The notes under the pieces are model-generated. The model made no database searches, was not told the origin of the DNA, and worked only from the letters and a program-made list of their open reading frames with translations. The translations under genes were made by a program, and so were the position numbers. From Natribaculum luteum (GTDB taxonomy: Archaea > Halobacteriota > Halobacteria > Halobacteriales > Natrialbaceae), in assembly GCF_023008545.1 (NCBI RefSeq), contig NZ_CP095398.1, forward strand, positions 372,001 to 436,000: a DNA stretch of 64,000 nt. Reading direction: 5' to 3'. The stretch's first letter is position 1; the number at the start of each line of letters is the position of its first letter. This document shows, piece after piece, positions 63,655 through 64,000 of this stretch.

Positions 63655-64000
63655 ATGAGTCTTGGTGACGAGGAGCAAGAGTACGATCACGCCGAACTGC
63701 TGCGTCAGCGAACACCCGAGAGCGAACAACTACACGAGCGTGCGGCAGACGTGACGCCGCTGGGAGTCGAATCGAACGTCCGTGCGTTCGATCCGTACCC
63801 CTTCTACATCGACGAAGCGGAGGGGTCGCACGTATACGACGTCGACGACAACGAGTACCTCGACTTCCTGCTGGCACTCGGGCCGATCATCCTCGGACAC
63901 GGCCACCCCGACGTTCGCGAGGCGGCGAAAGCGCAAGTCGACACGTGCGACCTCACGGCGACGCCCCAGCCGGTCGCCATCGAGTTCATGGAGAAGATCG
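63655..64000 (+). CDS. Class III aminotransferase (partial, 3' end outside window)
   Basis: First 115 codons, running off the window. MSLGDEEQEYDHAELLRQRT is followed by ESNVRAFDPYPFYIDEAEGS and VDDNEYLDFLLALGPIILGH, the typical N-terminal strand-loop of PLP enzymes of fold type I, class III (glutamate-1-semialdehyde aminomutase, beta-alanine/GABA/putrescine aminotransferases). The PLP lysine lies beyond the window. With the Pot importer and MmsA-like dehydrogenase nearby, a role in polyamine or beta-alanine transamination is plausible. Confidence 0.85.
   Translation, partial: MSLGDEEQEYDHAELLRQRTPESEQLHERAADVTPLGVESNVRAFDPYPFYIDEAEGSHVYDVDDNEYLDFLLALGPIILGHGHPDVREAAKAQVDTCDLTATPQPVAIEFMEKI

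Overview
The window looks like chromosomal DNA of a halophilic archaeon (Halobacteria, plausibly Natrialbaceae-like). The evidence is GC-rich DNA, very acidic deduced proteins, twin-arginine lipoprotein signals, halocyanin-type and TRAP/TAXI genes, an ISH4-type insertion sequence, and TATA-like boxes centred about 26 bp before many start codons (leaderless transcripts). No rRNA, tRNA or CRISPR array was seen.

Layout. 0-0.6 kb: 5' part of an ETF beta-subunit gene. 0.7-2.2 kb: an IS701/IS4-type element, an integrase remnant and a flavoenzyme tail remnant. 2.4-17 kb: an amino- or organic-acid catabolic zone with a proline racemase/hydroxyproline epimerase-like enzyme, a FAD oxidoreductase, a ThDP enzyme, MFS exporter, CoA-transferase and IclR regulators. 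It is disturbed by a complete ISH4-type IS with target duplication, a truncated aldehyde dehydrogenase, a headless IclR gene and an IS630 remnant. 17-28 kb: a TAXI-TRAP transporter with small membrane partner, two enolase-superfamily dehydratases, a LarA-like racemase, IclR, then an SDR-cupin-FAH-hydrolase operon. Together these suggest a sugar-acid (diketo-hydrolase type) pathway ending in pyruvate plus a small hydroxyacid. 28-34.8 kb: a palindromic MITE-like element, a second IS630 remnant, a photolyase with an unexpected Tat-like leader, a secreted lipoprotein and a stand-alone biotin carboxylase.

34.9-44.5 kb is the most unusual part. A 1785-residue secreted protein (signal peptide, thrombospondin type-3 calcium repeats, VWA domain, more repeats, helical region) ends in a lower-GC tip with a PD-(D/E)xK-like nuclease motif. 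Its stop codon overlaps the start of an unrelated 395-residue gene. Downstream lie orphan fragments, a frameshifted TnpB element and an unknown 328-residue gene bounded by 39-bp inverted repeats. This is the organisation of a polymorphic toxin-immunity locus with cassette turnover, here in an archaeon.

44.6-51.6 kb: nitroreductase, Na/Pi-type transporter, UspA, then a metal/redox group (halocyanin with SHOCT tail, CxxC thioredoxin-fold protein, permease carrying two YHS metal domains) and a PQQ-propeller pseudogene with three frameshifts. 51.6-64 kb: MmsA-like dehydrogenase, saccharopine-dehydrogenase-like protein, another ALDH, a frameshifted aldehyde:ferredoxin oxidoreductase, a Pot-type ABC importer, then divergent AsnC regulator, an amidinotransferase/DDAH-like protein lacking the usual cysteine, and the start of a class III aminotransferase. 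This is probably a polyamine, beta-alanine or guanidino-compound catabolic set.
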